The notes beneath the pieces are model-generated. The model saw only the letters and a list, made by a program, of their open reading frames with translations, ran no database searches and was not told where the DNA came from. A program made the translations under genes and the position numbers. DNA of 27,894 bases from Tepidanaerobacter acetatoxydans_A. GTDB lineage: Bacteria > Bacillota > Thermosediminibacteria > Thermosediminibacterales > Tepidanaerobacteraceae. Below are positions 1 through 7,269 of the stretch, piece after piece; the first letter of the stretch is position 1, and every line of letters starts with the position of its first letter. The DNA is taken from positions 1 through 27,894 of the forward strand of contig JALHJR010000031.1 in assembly GCA_022840405.1 (NCBI GenBank). Reading direction: 5' to 3'.

Positions 1-171
1 AAGGTTTTTGTATTTTAGTTTTTGCCGATTGTTTTTAGAATTCTTTAGGTTTTAATTTACTAATATTACCAGGTTTCTGGGTACTAATCATAATATATAA
101 GCAGCAAAATTAAAAAATACTATCTTTTATAAAAAACGTGAGTAAGATGTCATGTTCAAACTATTAATCAA

Positions 172-369
172 TTAATGACGTTTTTTGATAATTCGATTTA
201 ATCTTTTGATTTCTAATTTTAGTTTCTGGATTTCATAATTTTTTATATTCTCCTGTTCAATCAATAGATCCATAAGAATCCTACGACCAAGACAAAGAGA
301 GGCTATTTTACTTTCGAGTTTTTCGACTTTTGAATTTAAATTTTGTATACTTTGTATACTTTCATCCAA
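172..369 (-). CDS. Small coiled-coil protein of unknown function
   Basis: I do not recognise this protein of about 65 residues. It is almost wholly helical and charged, with heptad-like Leu/Ile spacing (LNSKVEKLESKIASL, then IQKLKLEIKRLNRIIKKRH), so a short coiled coil with a strongly basic C-terminus is likely; there is no signal peptide or membrane segment. The open frame reaches a TTG at 384, but a GGAGG at 378-382 lies inside that extension and sits 8 bases before a second TTG at 367-369, so I place the start at 369. It lies just beyond the terminator of the oadA run, so it needs its own promoter or readthrough. A TATAAT at 393-398 could be a -10, but no -35 is evident. The clear ribosome binding site argues it is translated; the function is unknown. 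Confidence 0.6.
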   Translation of the reverse strand: MDESIQSIQNLNSKVEKLESKIASLCLGRRILMDLLIEQENIKNYEIQKLKLEIKRLNRIIKKRH

Positions 370-397
370 ACTAGTTGCCTCCAATTTTGTTGATTAT

Positions 398-428
398 AAA
401 AAAATACCCTGTTTTATAGGGTATTTTT
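398..428 (-). terminator. Intrinsic terminator after the oadA run
   Basis: A perfect 11-bp stem (400-410 with 418-428, loop 411-417) is followed on the minus strand by an uninterrupted T run continuing past the 3' arm. It lies about 70 bases beyond the oadA stop and closes the methylmalonyl-CoA/oxaloacetate cluster. The A/T arms make it potentially bidirectional, though no plus-strand gene faces it. Confidence 0.9.
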
Positions 429-499
429 AGGGTATTATGTGGTAGATATACCAAGTATATGCTAAATATATAAATAATATACTTTCAAACAAATCGTTA

Positions 500-1903
500 T
501 TATGCAGGATAGACGTCAAACTGATCTTTATTTACCAAGTTGCTGTCAATTTTATATTTTTTTGCTTGACGCTCTTGAAAAAACTTCAGAGCTATTTGAG
601 GGAAAAGAGCATATGTTAAAACATCTTCTTCTTGTTCTATATAATAAGAGATTTCCTTAAAATATTTTTCCAGCTCGGGTTCAAGCAAATCAGCAGGGCG
701 GCATTCAATTACTTCTTCATTTCCTATTATTTTTTGTTTTATTTCTTCTTTAATAGGAGCGGGTGATTTGCCATATAGCCCTTTAACATAATTTTTTACC
801 TCATTTATAATCATCTTATATCGTTCTCCAGTAAGCACATTAACTACTGCTTGAGTACCTACTATTTGGCTTGTAGGTGTAACTAAAGGCGGATATCCAA
901 GATCTTCTCTTACTCTTGGAACTTCTTTTAACACTTCCGGAAGCTTGTCAAGAGCATTTTGCTGTTTTAGTTGACTGGTAAGATTGGATAGCATACCACC
1001 GGGTATTTGATAATTAAGCACCATAGTATCAACCATTGTAATAATACTATCAATTTTATAATTGCCCCTCACTTGCTTAAAGTAGTCGGATATACTAGAA
1101 ATAAATTCCAGATCTAGTTTTGTGTCATAAGGGGTATTCCTCAATACAGCTACCATAGTTTCTGTAGGGGGCTGCGACGTTCCTAAGGCAAAAGGCGATA
1201 AGGCCGTATCTATAACATCTACTCCAGCTTCAATCGCTTTTAGATAGGTCATTGAAGCCATACCACTTGTGTAATGACTGTGAAGCTGTATTGGTATCTT
1301 GATTTCTTTTTTTAATCGAGAAATCAGTTCATAAGCATCATATGGTGCTAAAAGACCTGCCATATCTTTTATACAGAGGGAATCAATTCCCATTTCTTCT
1401 AATTGTTTAGCCATATTTACATAGTAGTCATTATTATGAACAGGGCTTATAGTATATACTACTGTTCCCTGAGCATGTGCTCCGGTTTCTTTTGTTACCT
1501 CAATAGCCTTTTTTAGGTTTCTAATATCATTTAGTGCATCAAAGATTCGTATAATATCAATGCCATTTTCTACAGATTTCTTTACAAACATTTCTACTAC
1601 ATCATCAGGATAGTGATGATACCCTAAAAGGTTCTGTCCCCTCAAAAGCATTTGCAAGGGAGTTTTTTTAACTATTTGTTTTATTTTACGAAGTCTTTCC
1701 CATGGATCTTCGTTTAAAAAACGGATACAGCTATCAAATGTAGCTCCGCCCCACATTTCTAAAGAATAGTAGCCTACCTGATCAAGCTTTTCAGCGATTG
1801 GCAGCATTTCATCTGTTTTCATCCTTGTAGCTATAAGTGATTGATGTGCATCTCTTAAAATAGTATCAGTTATTCCAACTTTTCTTTCTTTTCTTTGCTG
1901 CAA
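500..1903 (-). CDS. oadA: Carboxyltransferase subunit: oxaloacetate decarboxylase alpha / PycB / transcarboxylase 5S type
   Basis: This is the TIM-barrel carboxyltransferase that moves CO2 between biotin and pyruvate/oxaloacetate. Family hallmarks are visible: DTILRDAHQS near the N-terminus (metal-binding Asp), LEMWGGATFD, CIKDMAG with the lysine that is carbamylated in the family, and the LHSHYTSG metal-binding His-x-His. At about 467 residues it ends after the conserved barrel and PYC/OADA domain, with no C-terminal biotin domain; the biotin carrier is encoded separately at 3114-3500. The reading frame can be extended to an ATG at 1927, but GAAAGGAG lies inside that extension, 7 bases before TTG at 1901-1903, which I take as the start. 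It is the last gene of the sodium-pump cluster. It may act as an oxaloacetate decarboxylase, as the biotin-free half of a pyruvate carboxylase, or as the pyruvate side of a transcarboxylase; sequence alone does not decide. Confidence 0.93.
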   Translation of the reverse strand: MQQRKERKVGITDTILRDAHQSLIATRMKTDEMLPIAEKLDQVGYYSLEMWGGATFDSCIRFLNEDPWERLRKIKQIVKKTPLQMLLRGQNLLGYHHYPDDVVEMFVKKSVENGIDIIRIFDALNDIRNLKKAIEVTKETGAHAQGTVVYTISPVHNNDYYVNMAKQLEEMGIDSLCIKDMAGLLAPYDAYELISRLKKEIKIPIQLHSHYTSGMASMTYLKAIEAGVDVIDTALSPFALGTSQPPTETMVAVLRNTPYDTKLDLEFISSISDYFKQVRGNYKIDSIITMVDTMVLNYQIPGGMLSNLTSQLKQQNALDKLPEVLKEVPRVREDLGYPPLVTPTSQIVGTQAVVNVLTGERYKMIINEVKNYVKGLYGKSPAPIKEEIKQKIIGNEEVIECRPADLLEPELEKYFKEISYYIEQEEDVLTYALFPQIALKFFQERQAKKYKIDSNLVNKDQFDVYPA

Positions 1904-1962
1904 TTTTAATCTCCTTTCTAAAATCATTTATCATTTATTTAACAATTTTAACCACCATACTT

Positions 1963-3078
1963 TTAACCACCATACATTGAAAGCAACATACCAGCAGCTA
2001 TAGCAGAGCCAATAACACCTGCTACATTAGGGCCCATAGCATGCATCAGAATAAAGTTGCCGGGTTTTTCTTCCTGTGCCACTACCTGAGATACTCTTGC
2101 TGCCATCGGAACTGCAGATATACCAGCAGAACCTATAAGTGGGTTTACCTTTCCTCCTGATAAAACATACATGAGTTTACCAAAGAGTACTCCTGAGGCT
2201 GTTCCTACTGAAAAGGCTGCAAGACCTAGCAAAAGTATTTTAATGGTTCCCCACTGCAGAAAATTTTCTGCACTAGCAGTAGCTCCAACAGTGGTACCAA
2301 GAAATATGGTAATGATATTCATAAGTTCGTTTTGAGTTGTTTTCGATAGTCTATCGACTACACCACATTCTCTAAACAAGTTGCCTAACATCAGACAACC
2401 TACTAAAGCTGTAGCATCCGGAACTAAAAAACTTGCTAATATGGTTACTATTATTGGAAATATAATCTTTTCTGTTTTAGATACAGGTCTTAGCTGCTCC
2501 ATGGTTACTTGGCGCTCTTTTTTTGTAGTAAGTGCCCGCATTATAGGAGGCTGTATTATGGGAACCAATGCCATATATGAATAAGCAGCTACTGCTACCG
2601 CTCCTAATAGATGTGGAGCAAGTTGACTTGTAAGGAATATGGATGTCGGTCCGTCTGCCCCACCTATTATACCTATAGAAGCAGCTTCTTTGAAGTTAAA
2701 TCCAAGAAGACCCGCGCCTAAAAAACTAGTAAAAATTCCGAACTGAGCTGCAGCTCCTAATAGCAAGCTTTTAGGATTAGCTATAAGTGGACCAAAGTCG
2801 GTCATGGCTCCTACTCCCATGAATATTAGAGGTGGATATATATTGAGTTTTACTCCTTGATATATCCAATATAGAAAGTTGCCTTCAGCCATAAGGTTTG
2901 CCTGAGGTATATTAGCAAGCAACATGCCAAAACTAATAGGTACCAATAGCAATGGTTCATATTTTTTTACTATAGCAAGATACATCAGGAAACAGGCTAT
3001 CAATATCATGATAGCTTGTTCTAAAGTTATGTTAGCATAACCAGTTTTCATGAAAAATTTTATTATTTGTTCGAGCAC
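1963..3078 (-). CDS. mmdB: Na+-transporting decarboxylase beta subunit (membrane)
   Basis: This 371-residue integral membrane protein is the OadB/MmdB/GcdB type, which decarboxylates carboxybiotin and couples this to Na+ export. It has many hydrophobic segments from about residue 18 to the end. The diagnostic block GIIGGADGPTSIFL contains the Asp implicated in Na+ binding in the family, and the C-terminal blocks NPLIGSAGISAVPMAARVSQ and GNFILMHAMGPNVAGVIGS are also conserved. Start is GTG at 3078 behind GGAGGAG. The length is typical of the shorter forms of the family. It lies 35 bases after the biotin carrier gene and before oadA; order mmdA, delta, biotin carrier, beta resembles what I recall of the Veillonella mmd operon. 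The stop codon lies in a 15-bp tandem duplication (see findings). Confidence 0.95.
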   Translation of the reverse strand: MLEQIIKFFMKTGYANITLEQAIMILIACFLMYLAIVKKYEPLLLVPISFGMLLANIPQANLMAEGNFLYWIYQGVKLNIYPPLIFMGVGAMTDFGPLIANPKSLLLGAAAQFGIFTSFLGAGLLGFNFKEAASIGIIGGADGPTSIFLTSQLAPHLLGAVAVAAYSYMALVPIIQPPIMRALTTKKERQVTMEQLRPVSKTEKIIFPIIVTILASFLVPDATALVGCLMLGNLFRECGVVDRLSKTTQNELMNIITIFLGTTVGATASAENFLQWGTIKILLLGLAAFSVGTASGVLFGKLMYVLSGGKVNPLIGSAGISAVPMAARVSQVVAQEEKPGNFILMHAMGPNVAGVIGSAIAAGMLLSMYGG

Positions 3079-3113
3079 GATTTCTCTCCTCCGTTGATTT
3101 ATTCAAATAGAAT

Positions 3114-3500
3114 TTATTCAAATGTTGCAAGAATATCGCCTGTATTTACTGAGGCTCCTTCGCTTGTATCAATGGAGGTTATAACGCCATCTTCTGGGGC
3201 GATGATTTCATTTTCCATTTTCATGGCTTCAAGTATCATTATTACATCACCTTTTTGTATTTTATCCCCAGGTTTTTTGTTAATTGACATAATCGTGCCT
3301 GGCATAGGTGAAGTAATTTTTTGTTTACCGACAGTGCCTGGGTTTTTTTGATTAGGTTGTTGTTGAGGCTTAGGTTGTTGTGTTGCTTTCGGTGATATAG
3401 GAGCGTTTGCTGTTTGGGTAGGTATAAAGTTCTGAGCACCCATTTCTTCTACCTCTACTTCATAAGTTTTTCCATTTACGGTTATTTTGTATTTTTTCAT
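3114..3500 (-). CDS. mmdC: Biotin carboxyl carrier subunit (gamma) of the sodium-pump decarboxylase
   Basis: This 128-residue carrier shuttles carboxyl groups between the carboxyltransferases and the membrane beta subunit. Layout: a short N-terminal domain (about 1-25), a flexible Pro/Gln/Asn-rich linker (about 30-55), then the biotinyl domain with ITSPMPGTI and ILEAMKMENEI; Lys94 in the EAMKMEN motif is the biotin attachment site. The ATG at 3498-3500 is preceded by AAGGAG about 12 bases upstream, a long spacing. As the only biotin carrier in the window, it probably serves both MmdA and OadA. A holocarboxylase synthetase would have to be encoded elsewhere. Confidence 0.95.
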   Translation of the reverse strand: MKKYKITVNGKTYEVEVEEMGAQNFIPTQTANAPISPKATQQPKPQQQPNQKNPGTVGKQKITSPMPGTIMSINKKPGDKIQKGDVIMILEAMKMENEIIAPEDGVITSIDTSEGASVNTGDILATFE

Positions 3501-3538
3501 TTTTTTGTATTTCTCCTTCCTTTTATTTCATTTTCTAT

Positions 3539-3895
3539 CTAAAATTTATTGTTGATGTTGTATATTCTGGAGTCAATACCCCATATGGGAGTTTTTTCAT
3601 GGATTTGACGTATGGCACCAATTTTAAAAGTTGATACAGGGGTTTGTAGGTATTCTGCAATAGCTGCAGTGATAACTGCAATGAGTTCAGTATCGTCTGT
3701 TGTATCGACAGTTTGTATTTGTTCTGATGTTTGATCTTTTAAAGCTGTTTCATTTTTTTTTACGTTTGTCTTAGATTCAAATACTAATCTCATGAGCTCT
3801 AAAATGAGAGATAGTATATATAATGTTCCTAAGACAAGGCACATGCCAAAGACAGATGTTTTAAGTGATTCCTGAAAGACTTGTATAGTTGTCAT
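3539..3895 (-). CDS. mmdD: OadG/MmdD-like delta subunit, membrane anchor
   Basis: A 118-residue protein with one N-terminal membrane helix (about residues 15-38), a charged, Thr/Lys-rich linker and a short C-terminal segment (ELIAVITAAIAEYLQT) of the OadG family. In related complexes this subunit links the soluble carboxyltransferase to the membrane beta subunit and stabilises assembly. Identification rests on the layout plus its position between mmdA and the biotin carrier, since the family is poorly conserved. The C-terminus (PIWGIDSRIYNINNKF) is not the Pro-rich tail of enterobacterial OadG. ATG at 3893-3895 follows GGAGG with a spacing of 12. No other reading makes sense in this context. 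Confidence 0.82.
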   Translation of the reverse strand: MTTIQVFQESLKTSVFGMCLVLGTLYILSLILELMRLVFESKTNVKKNETALKDQTSEQIQTVDTTDDTELIAVITAAIAEYLQTPVSTFKIGAIRQIHEKTPIWGIDSRIYNINNKF

Positions 3896-3912
3896 AATTT
3901 CAAATTTCCTCC

Positions 3913-5466
3913 TTATACAGGAATGTTGCCGTGTTTTTTAGCCGGTCTTTTTTCGCTTTTTGACATCAGCATTTCAAGCGCTGATGTAAGTTTTGCCCTT
4001 GTTGTGGATGGCACTATTATATCATCAATATAACCTCGAGCGGCTGCTTGGTAAGGGTTAGCAAGGTTATCCCGATATTCTTCGATTTTTTGTTTTCTTG
4101 TATTTATTGGGTCTTCAGATGCTTCTATTTCTTTTTTGAAGATAATATTAGCTGCTCCATCAGGACCCATAACGGCTATTTCGGCTGTAGGCCATGCAAA
4201 AACTTGGTCTGCCCCTAAGTGTCTTGAACACATGGCTATGTAAGCGCCTCCATATGCTTTCCTCGTTATGACGGTGAGTTTTGGCACTGTAGCTTCAGAA
4301 TATGCGTATAGTAGTTTTGCACCATGCCGTATGATACCTCCATGTTCTTGGTTTACTCCGGGCAGATATCCGGGAGTATCGGTAAACGTTACAAGTGGTA
4401 TATTAAAGGCATCGCAGAATCGTATAAATCGGGCAGCTTTGTCAGAAGCGTTTATGTCTAAGCAGCCAGCAAGATGTTTTGGCTGGTTTGCCAGGATTCC
4501 TACGCTATGACCGGAAAGTCTTGCAAAACCTATTATGAGATTTGGTGCATAGAGTGGTTGTACTTCAAAGAAGTCAGCATCATCTACTATGTGGTTTATG
4601 ACGTCTTTTATGTCATATGGCTTGTTTGGATCCGCTGGAACTATGCTATCCAGTTCCGGTACTGTTCTTGTCGGGTTATCGGTAGTTGGTTTATATGGTG
4701 GATCTTCTAGATTATTTGAAGGTATATATGATAGAAGTTTTTTTATTTGGTCAAAACATTCTTGTTCATTTTGACTGATAAAGTGCGCTACTCCGCTTTT
4801 TTGGTTGTGGGCAGCAGCTCCACCAAGTTCTTCATCACTGACTTCTTCACCTGTCACAGCTTTTATTACTTGAGGACCAGTGATGAACATTTTACTTATA
4901 CCGGATACCATAAACACAAAGTCGGTTAATGCTGGAGAGTATACAGCACCTCCGGCACAAGGTCCCAGTATTACTGATAGTTGCGGTATTACTCCAGAGG
5001 ATAGGGTGTTTCTGTAGAATATTTCGCCAAAACCTTTTAGTGCATCAACACCTTCTTGAATTCTTGCCCCGCCAGAGTCGTTAAGACCAATAAAGGGGGC
5101 ACCCATTTTTGCTGCCATATCCATAACCTTGCAAATTTTTGCGGCATGCATTTCACCCAGGGATCCGCCTATTGTTGTAAAATCTTGGGCGAATATGAAG
5201 ACTAATCTGCCATCGATTGTTCCATAGCCTGTGATTACACCTTCGCTGGGAACTTTGGTTTCTTGCATGCCAAATTGAATTGAGCGGTGCTCTACAAATG
5301 CATCAATTTCTATAAAGCTATCCTTGTCTAAAAGTTTTTCTATTCTTTCTCGTGCAGTAAGTTTGCCGCTTTCGTGCTGCTTTTGTATGCGCTTTTCTCC
5401 ACCGCCCATTTCTATTGTCTTGCGTTTTTGCTCTAAGATTTTAATTTTTGTTTCAATAGTTTCCAA
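3913..5466 (-). CDS. mmdA: Methylmalonyl-CoA decarboxylase alpha subunit (carboxyltransferase)
   Basis: This 517-residue crotonase-fold carboxyltransferase takes the carboxyl of (S)-methylmalonyl-CoA and passes it to biotin, leaving propionyl-CoA. Two oxyanion-hole glycine pairs are visible: DSGGARIQEG in the N-terminal domain and RKAYGGAYIAM in the C-terminal domain, together with GPCAGGAVYSPALTDF and FTDTPGYLPGVNQE. Length matches MmdA, propionyl-CoA carboxylase beta and transcarboxylase 12S. I favour the decarboxylase because the epimerase, delta, biotin carrier and beta genes flank it and no biotin carboxylase gene is present. Start is TTG at 5464-5466, 7 bases after AAGGAGG. It begins 12 bases after the epimerase stop, consistent with one transcript. 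Confidence 0.94.
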   Translation of the reverse strand: METIETKIKILEQKRKTIEMGGGEKRIQKQHESGKLTARERIEKLLDKDSFIEIDAFVEHRSIQFGMQETKVPSEGVITGYGTIDGRLVFIFAQDFTTIGGSLGEMHAAKICKVMDMAAKMGAPFIGLNDSGGARIQEGVDALKGFGEIFYRNTLSSGVIPQLSVILGPCAGGAVYSPALTDFVFMVSGISKMFITGPQVIKAVTGEEVSDEELGGAAAHNQKSGVAHFISQNEQECFDQIKKLLSYIPSNNLEDPPYKPTTDNPTRTVPELDSIVPADPNKPYDIKDVINHIVDDADFFEVQPLYAPNLIIGFARLSGHSVGILANQPKHLAGCLDINASDKAARFIRFCDAFNIPLVTFTDTPGYLPGVNQEHGGIIRHGAKLLYAYSEATVPKLTVITRKAYGGAYIAMCSRHLGADQVFAWPTAEIAVMGPDGAANIIFKKEIEASEDPINTRKQKIEEYRDNLANPYQAAARGYIDDIIVPSTTRAKLTSALEMLMSKSEKRPAKKHGNIPV

Positions 5467-5478
5467 TTTTATTCCTCC

Positions 5479-5877
5479 TTATCTTTCGCATAATTCTATT
5501 AAGACTCCTTTTGTATCTTTGGGATGAATAAATGCTATTTTTGCACCACCTGCTCCCATTCTTGGTTTTTCGTCGATAAGCCTTACATCCTTCCGTTTGA
5601 GTTCTGCGAGTTTTCGGTCAATATTATCCACTTTTAAAGCTATGTGTTGAACACCCTCTCCGTGTTTTTCTATGAATTTTGCTATTGGGCCATCATCTGC
5701 TGTTGATTCTAATAATTCTAATTTGCTTTCACCTATAGGAATGAAAGCGGTTTTAACTTTTTGTTCCTCAATTGTTTCAATCTCTGTAATTTCAAGACCT
5801 AGAATTTCTGTATATACTTTCATTGATTCTTGGATACTTTTAACAGCAATCCCTATATGATCAATCTTTTCTATCAT
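5479..5877 (-). CDS. mce: Methylmalonyl-CoA epimerase
   Basis: A 132-residue protein of the VOC/glyoxalase fold that interconverts the R and S forms of methylmalonyl-CoA, joining mutase to decarboxylase. Metal-ligand positions are recognisable: DHIGIAV at the start (His7), GVQHIALKVDNI in the middle and VLIELCE at the end; the MGAGGAKIAFIHPKD block is typical of the family. The frame can be read to 5931, but the epimerase homology starts at the ATG at 5875-5877, which overlaps the end of meaB by 17 bases; AAGGAGG lies about 12 bases upstream within meaB, suggesting translational coupling. Gene order mutase, meaB, mce, mmdA fits the route succinyl-CoA to propionyl-CoA. Confidence 0.94.
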   Translation of the reverse strand: MIEKIDHIGIAVKSIQESMKVYTEILGLEITEIETIEEQKVKTAFIPIGESKLELLESTADDGPIAKFIEKHGEGVQHIALKVDNIDRKLAELKRKDVRLIDEKPRMGAGGAKIAFIHPKDTKGVLIELCER

Positions 5878-6814
5878 TCTTGATTTTTCCCTCCTTCTCA
5901 AGGATTGCATTAGCCGCAGAGTAAGGGTCAATTTCCTTTTTTAATATTTTTTCAGTATATGCTATGATTTCAGTAGGAAATAAGGAATTAATTCTTTTAA
6001 AATACAGGTCCTTAATCAGTTCTTGCAATTCCTGCTGTACATGTTGCTTTCTCCTATCACTAATAATACCATTGATAGATAACTCATGATAAACCTGATT
6101 AATAGTTTCATCAAGTATTTCTATACCTTTGCCAGTTGTTGCAACAGTTTTTATTATAGGCGGTTTAAAGGAACTTTTTTTTGGATTTAATTCCAAGTTC
6201 ATTCTTATCTCATTTACTAGTCGATCGGAGCCATCCATATCGGATTTATTGACAACAAAAATGTCTCCGATTTCCATGACACCAGCTTTGATAGCCTGTA
6301 CATCATCACCCATACCTGGAACCAAAACTAATACTACTATATCTGCTAACTTAATTATATCAACTTCTGATTGACCCACACCAACAGTTTCAATTATTAT
6401 ATAATCCATTCTGGCAGCATCGAGAACCTTGACAGCATCATAGGATGCTTGCGAAAGTCCCCCGAGTTTACCTCGGCTTCCCATACTGCGTATATATACA
6501 CCTTCATCTAAAGTTAAATCTTGCATCCTAATTCTGTCTCCCAAAAGAGTTCCGCCAGTAAAAGGGCTAGTTGGGTCTATAGCAATAACCCCTACCCTTT
6601 TATTTTTATTTCGGAATTTTTTAGCTAGTTGATTTATAATACTACTCTTGCCGGCACCGGGCGGCCCTGTTATGCCTATGGTTATAGCATTGCCTGTAAA
6701 TTTAAATAATTTTTTGAGAATCTCATTAGCTCTAGGAGATCTTTCTTCAATAAGTGTAATAAGTTTTGCAATGCTCCTCTTATCACCATTTAAAACTCCT
6801 TGTGTAATGTCCAT
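5861..6814 (-). CDS. meaB: MeaB/ArgK G-protein chaperone of methylmalonyl-CoA mutase
   Basis: A 317-residue P-loop GTPase of the SIMIBI class (MeaB, human MMAA). It gates adenosylcobalamin delivery to methylmalonyl-CoA mutase and protects or reactivates it. Walker A is GITGPPGAGKSS at about 48-59. Further blocks are VIAIDPTSPFTGGTLLGDR and ETVGVGQSEVDI, and the base-recognition motif is VNKSDMDG, where NKSD stands for NKxD. The ATG at 6812-6814 follows AGAAAGG by about 9 bases. It starts 24 bases after the mutase small subunit and overlaps mce, in the classical mutase-chaperone arrangement. ArgK, the older name, reflects a withdrawn link to arginine transport. Confidence 0.95.
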   Translation of the reverse strand: MDITQGVLNGDKRSIAKLITLIEERSPRANEILKKLFKFTGNAITIGITGPPGAGKSSIINQLAKKFRNKNKRVGVIAIDPTSPFTGGTLLGDRIRMQDLTLDEGVYIRSMGSRGKLGGLSQASYDAVKVLDAARMDYIIIETVGVGQSEVDIIKLADIVVLVLVPGMGDDVQAIKAGVMEIGDIFVVNKSDMDGSDRLVNEIRMNLELNPKKSSFKPPIIKTVATTGKGIEILDETINQVYHELSINGIISDRRKQHVQQELQELIKDLYFKRINSLFPTEIIAYTEKILKKEIDPYSAANAILEKEGKIKNDRKD

Positions 6815-6838
6815 AAAAATATGCCTTTCTAAATATTA

Positions 6839-7258
6839 TTAATCTTTATCATCGACATTGTTTTTAACATTATTTTTTATAAAATTTACAATGTCCGATG
6901 TAGAAGTGCCAGGAGTAAATATTTCTCTAATACCTACATCCTTCAGTAATGGAATATCCTCATCGGGAATAACCCCTCCAGCTATTACTAAGATATCTTG
7001 AACGTTTTTTTCATTTAATAATTCCATTATTTTAGGAAAAAGAAAATTATGAGCGCCGGAAAGAATAGAAAGCCCTATCACTTGAACATCTTCCTCGATA
7101 GCAGTTTCAACTATCTGCTCAGGAGTCTGTCTAAGTCCAGTATAAATAACTTCCATACCAGAATCTCTTAAAGCTCTTGCTATAACTTTGGCTCCTCTAT
7201 CATGACCGTCAAGCCCGGGCTTAGCTATTAATACCCTTATAGGTTTAGCATCTGTCAT
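6839..7258 (-). CDS. mcmA2: Methylmalonyl-CoA mutase small subunit (B12-binding)
   Basis: A 139-residue cobalamin-binding domain that carries adenosylcobalamin for the catalytic subunit. The base-off/His-on motif D-x-H-x-x-G is present as GLDGHDRG (His19 as lower cobalt ligand), followed by the GLSILSGAH and VIAGGVIPDED blocks that line the nucleotide tail pocket. The frame also has an ATG at 7273 overlapping the large-subunit stop, but GAGGAG lies downstream of that codon and 7 bases before the ATG at 7256-7258, so I use the latter. The mutase is thus of the split, heteromeric type known from archaea and many anaerobes. Confidence 0.95.
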   Translation of the reverse strand: MTDAKPIRVLIAKPGLDGHDRGAKVIARALRDSGMEVIYTGLRQTPEQIVETAIEEDVQVIGLSILSGAHNFLFPKIMELLNEKNVQDILVIAGGVIPDEDIPLLKDVGIREIFTPGTSTSDIVNFIKNNVKNNVDDKD

Positions 7259-7269
7259 GGAATCACTCC

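Noticed and set aside
453..484. 8-bp inverted repeat AAGTATAT/ATATACTT after oadA as a terminator
   Set aside because: Pure A/T apart from one pair, no T tract, and a far better terminator lies next to it.
2381..3351. Plus-strand reading frames opposite the beta subunit and biotin carrier genes
   Set aside because: They lie antisense to strongly recognisable proteins, have no ribosome binding site of note and show no family motifs.
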